DNA of 62,146 nucleotides from contig JBPCNP010000062.1 of NCBI GenBank assembly GCA_051001215.1, forward strand, positions 1 to 62,146. The letters are read 5' to 3'. Numbering within the stretch: position 1 is the first letter of the stretch; each line of letters starts with the position of its first letter. Shown piece after piece: positions 59,810 to 62,146 of this stretch. This stretch comes from DATAQC01 sp051001215. Lineage in GTDB: Bacteria > Actinomycetota > Acidimicrobiia > Acidimicrobiales > AC-14. The notes below the pieces were generated by a model. The model was not told the origin of the DNA. It saw only the letters and a program-made list of their open reading frames with translations, and made no database searches. Both the position numbers and the translations under genes were made by a program.

Positions 59810-59932
59810 GTGACGACGCGCGTCTTCCTGCTCGACGACCACGAGCTGGTGCGCCGGGGGGTACGCGACCTGCGGACAGAGGCGGCGGCGTACGCGGCGA
59901 CGCTGGCCGAGCGCCGGAGAGCCAATCCGTGA
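59810..59932 (+). pseudogene. Response regulator (DevR/NarL type) reduced to 40 residues
   Basis: GTG 59810 opens TTRVFLLDDHELVRRGVRDL, the start of a NarL/DevR receiver with its acidic pocket. The very next residues are RTEAAAYAATLAERRRAN and a stop, the usual extreme C-terminus after the LuxR helix-turn-helix. About 170 residues, with the phosphoacceptor and the DNA-binding domain, are deleted in frame. The stop overlaps the histidine-kinase GTG, so the two-component operon structure is kept. Confidence 0.8.
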
Positions 59933-61074
59933 GCCCACTGCGGGGCGTCAATGACCCAGAACGGCTGCGGGGCCTTGTCGCCGCCGTGCTGGCCATCGGC
60001 TCGGACCTGTCGCTTCCTTCAGTGCTCCGCCACATCGTGGAGTCGGCCACCACGCTCCTCGACGCCCGCTACGGCGCCCTCGGCGTGCTCGATACGGCCG
60101 GCAAGGGGCTCTCGGAGTTCGTGTACGTGGGCATGAGCCTCGAACAGGTGGCTGCCATCGGGCACCTGCCCGAGGGTCACGGCATCCTCGGGTTGCTCAT
60201 CCTGGAGCCGGAGCCACTGCGCCTGGCCGTGCTCGGCGCCCATCCCGACAGCTTCGGCTTCCCCGCCAACCATCCACCGATGGGGTCGTTCCTGGGTGTC
60301 CCCATCCGGGTGCGCGGCCAGGTGTTCGGCAACCTGTACCTCACCGACAAGCGGGGGGCGGCCGAGTTCTCCGACGAAGACGAGATCCTGGCCGTCGCCC
60401 TGGCCGGGGCGGCGGGGATCGCCATCGAGAACTCCCGCCTGGCCGCCCGGGTGCGAGAGCTCTCTCTCGTCGAGGACCGGGAGCGCATCGCCGCCGACCT
60501 CCACGACACGGTCATTCAGCGACTGTTCGCGACGGGTCTCGGATTGCAGGCCACTGTCCGCACCGTCGACAACCCTGCTGCTGCGGTCCGCCTGCAAGAG
60601 GCGGTTGATGACCTCGACGAGACGATCCGCCAGATCCGTTCGACGATCTTCGCCCTGCAGGGCCCGAGCGTGGCCGGGCGCAGTCTGCGAGACGAGCTCA
60701 TGGCCCTGGTCGCCGAGGCCGCAGGCAGCCTCGGCTTCAAGCCCGGCCTGCACCTCGACGGCCCGATCGACGAGCGCATCAGCGACGCGACCGGCGCTCA
60801 ATTGCTCGCCGTCCTGCGTGAGGCACTGTCGAACGTGGTTCGCCACGCCGGTGCGTCGACGACATCGGTCGCGGTGGAGGTGACCGACACCGACCTCGTC
60901 GTCACCGTCATCGACGATGGCGTCGGCGCCGGTGCCGGGGAGCGACTGGGCGGACAGGGACTGGCCAGCCTGCACCACCGGGCCGAGGCCCTCGGCGGGA
61001 CTCTCGAAGTCGGGGCCGGAACCGATGGGACGGGCACCACCGTGCGCTGGCAGGTGCCCCTCGGAGCTGACTGA
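59929..61074 (+). CDS. GAF-domain sensor histidine kinase (DevS/NarX-like)
   Basis: A 381-residue cytosolic kinase. A GAF domain covers about 15-170 (HIVESATTLLDARYGALGVL, GSFLGVPIRVRGQVFGNLYL). The HisKA_3 phosphoacceptor is ERIAADLHDTVIQRLFATGL (His in DLHD), and the HATPase part contains LREALSNVVRHAGA, VIDDGVGAG and GQGLASLHHRAEALGG. It would phosphorylate a DevR/NarL-type regulator. Its own partner in the operon is a 40-residue remnant, so it is orphaned or serves another regulator. The GAF may bind heme or a redox cofactor. Confidence 0.92.
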   Translation: MSPLRGVNDPERLRGLVAAVLAIGSDLSLPSVLRHIVESATTLLDARYGALGVLDTAGKGLSEFVYVGMSLEQVAAIGHLPEGHGILGLLILEPEPLRLAVLGAHPDSFGFPANHPPMGSFLGVPIRVRGQVFGNLYLTDKRGAAEFSDEDEILAVALAGAAGIAIENSRLAARVRELSLVEDRERIAADLHDTVIQRLFATGLGLQATVRTVDNPAAAVRLQEAVDDLDETIRQIRSTIFALQGPSVAGRSLRDELMALVAEAAGSLGFKPGLHLDGPIDERISDATGAQLLAVLREALSNVVRHAGASTTSVAVEVTDTDLVVTVIDDGVGAGAGERLGGQGLASLHHRAEALGGTLEVGAGTDGTGTTVRWQVPLGAD

Positions 61075-61282
61075 TGAACCCGAGCGGTGGGCGACGACCA
61101 ACGCTCACTCGCGGCCACATGGGTGGTTGGTCATTGCCACCGGAGCCACGTCCGCGGTCACGGCACCTACACGATCCGGGGGGGCGCGATTTCCCGACGT
61201 CGGCGAGTTCCACCGGTCGGTGCACGCGTGGCGGGCATGATGCCCGTTGCGACCGAGCACCCCGACCGGTGGAGGCAACAGC
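61075..61282. other. Gene-free stretch before the transposase
   Basis: About 200 bp with no convincing gene or hairpin. It probably contains the left end of the insertion sequence (ribosome site GGAGG at 61271-61275 belongs to the transposase). I could not identify the terminal inverted repeat because the right end lies outside the window. Confidence 0.5.
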
Positions 61283-62146
61283 ATGGCAGGCCCGTCTTTG
61301 AACATGAACCAGCGCGAGGAGATCTCGCTGGGATTGGCTGACTCGCCGTCAGCGAGCTGGACCGATCTCGCCCGACGAGCCGGGGCACACCGCACGACGG
61401 TGGCCCGGGAGGTCATCCGCAACGGTGGCCGCCAGCACTACCGGCCGGCCGACGCCGAGCGCCGCGCCGAGGCCGAGCGCTGCCGGCCCCGACTCAGCCG
61501 CCTGATGATCGACTCCGTGCTTCGTGCCCGTGTGACCGCCGAGTTGAGGTTGTGCCGCTCGCCTGCTGCCATCGCCGCTGATCTCGTCGCCGAGGGCGCC
61601 GCCCGGGTGTGCCACGAGAGCATCTACCGCTCCGTGTACGCCGGCGAGCTCGACGTGGCCGCCCGTGACTGCCTGCGTCGACGCCGTCCCCGTAGGAGGG
61701 GTCGCCAGGTCCGCCACGCCACCAAACGCCCGGGGCTGCCGAACATCGCTCTGCGTCCGGCGGCGGTGAATGAACGGGGCGAGGGCGGCCACTGGGAGGG
61801 TGACCTCATCATCGGCGCCCACAACCGCTCGGCGGTGCTGACCATGATCGAGCGGGTGAGTCGCTACGCGCTGCTGCTCGACCTGCCCAACGGTTACTGC
61901 GCCGAGGCGGTGGCCGGCGCGTTCGTGGAGGCGTTCGAGTCCATCCCGGCGAACCTGCGGCGCAGCCTCACCCTCGACCAGGGCTCGGAATGGGCGGCCT
62001 GGCCGTCCCTGGCCGCCAGCTACGGCCTCGACGTGTGGTTCTGCGACCCTCACTCGCCCTGGCAGCGGGGGGCGATCGAGAACCTCAACGGCCACGTGCG
62101 CTTCTGGCTGCCCCGGGGCCGGCGCCTCGACATCGTCAGCCCCGAC
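61283..62146 (+). mobile_element. IS30-family transposase, 3' part outside the window
   Basis: From ATG 61283 (GGAGG seven bases upstream) 288 codons are open to the window edge. The N-terminal helix-turn-helix (SWTDLARRAGAHRTTVAREV, then HYRPADAERRAE) is typical of IS30. The catalytic domain shows HWEGDLIIGAHNRSAV (first Asp), LTLDQGSEWA (second Asp) and PWQRGAIENLNGHVR (Glu), the DDE triad. The gene is intact as far as seen, so the element may be active. It ends a region of decayed genes. Confidence 0.92.

Overview
The window is a very GC-rich, gene-dense chromosomal segment of an actinobacterium. Supporting traits are many GTG/TTG starts and ATGA/GTGA stop-start overlaps, a mycothiol-type maleylpyruvate isomerase family protein, a DUF222/13E12 HNH protein, a split Ku/LigD end-joining set, PadR/HAAS and WYL regulators, sortase-type C-termini and an actinobacterial acyl-CoA carboxylase epsilon subunit. 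An uncultured Acidimicrobiia-like lineage fits my recollection of the Lnt and carboxylase families, but the sequence does not prove it. I saw no rRNA, tRNA or CRISPR array.

Layout. 0-9.6 kb: a low-complexity surface protein running off the left edge, an AlkA-like glycosylase with a divergent WYL regulator, a TrmH methyltransferase, lysC-asd plus a small membrane protein, tandem cyclophilins and an S51 peptidase. 9.6-17 kb: a carboxylase beta/epsilon pair, a phosphoesterase, a 5'-3' exonuclease, a family 3 glycosidase, Nei and an MFS exporter with a repeat-built N-terminus. 17-25 kb: a sortase-type surface protein, a CBS-citrate synthase fusion, PadR/HAAS and amt-glnK. 25.5-29.9 kb: a four-gene overlapping operon (lipoprotein sugar dehydrogenase, toroid protein, methyltransferase, GT4). 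30-45 kb: hsp20, a collapsed type I restriction locus, an HNH protein, Lnt, P450, radical SAM, an NHL surface protein, LigD-polymerase/Ku, FKBP and a broken luciferase-like gene. 45.4-50.6 kb: an operon of RidA, pseudo-receiver-CBS, a 1163-residue heme/flavin fusion and a zinc-ribbon protein. 50.6-56.7 kb (minus strand): hemE-hemH-hemY, aldehyde dehydrogenase and DNA ligase. 56.7-62 kb: acetate kinase, then remnants of phosphoketolase, an Mg P-type ATPase and a response regulator, an intact histidine kinase, and an IS30-type transposase cut by the right edge.

Two things stand out. First, the 1163-residue protein joins an indoleamine 2,3-dioxygenase-like heme domain, a P450-reductase-type FAD/NAD(P)H module, cytochrome b5 and an unknown helical domain. 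It looks like a self-sufficient heme oxygenase whose expected substrate-carboxylate arginine is missing, in an operon with a RidA imine deaminase. Second, the C-terminal coding part of ferrochelatase lies in the wrong orientation between perfect 39-bp inverted repeats. Flipping those 196 bp restores, in frame, a full 357-residue HemH whose stop overlaps the hemY start. The same repeat occurs elsewhere as protein-linker DNA, including inside the big fusion.

A third theme is gene decay by internal deletion. At least five genes keep their two ends but have lost the middle.
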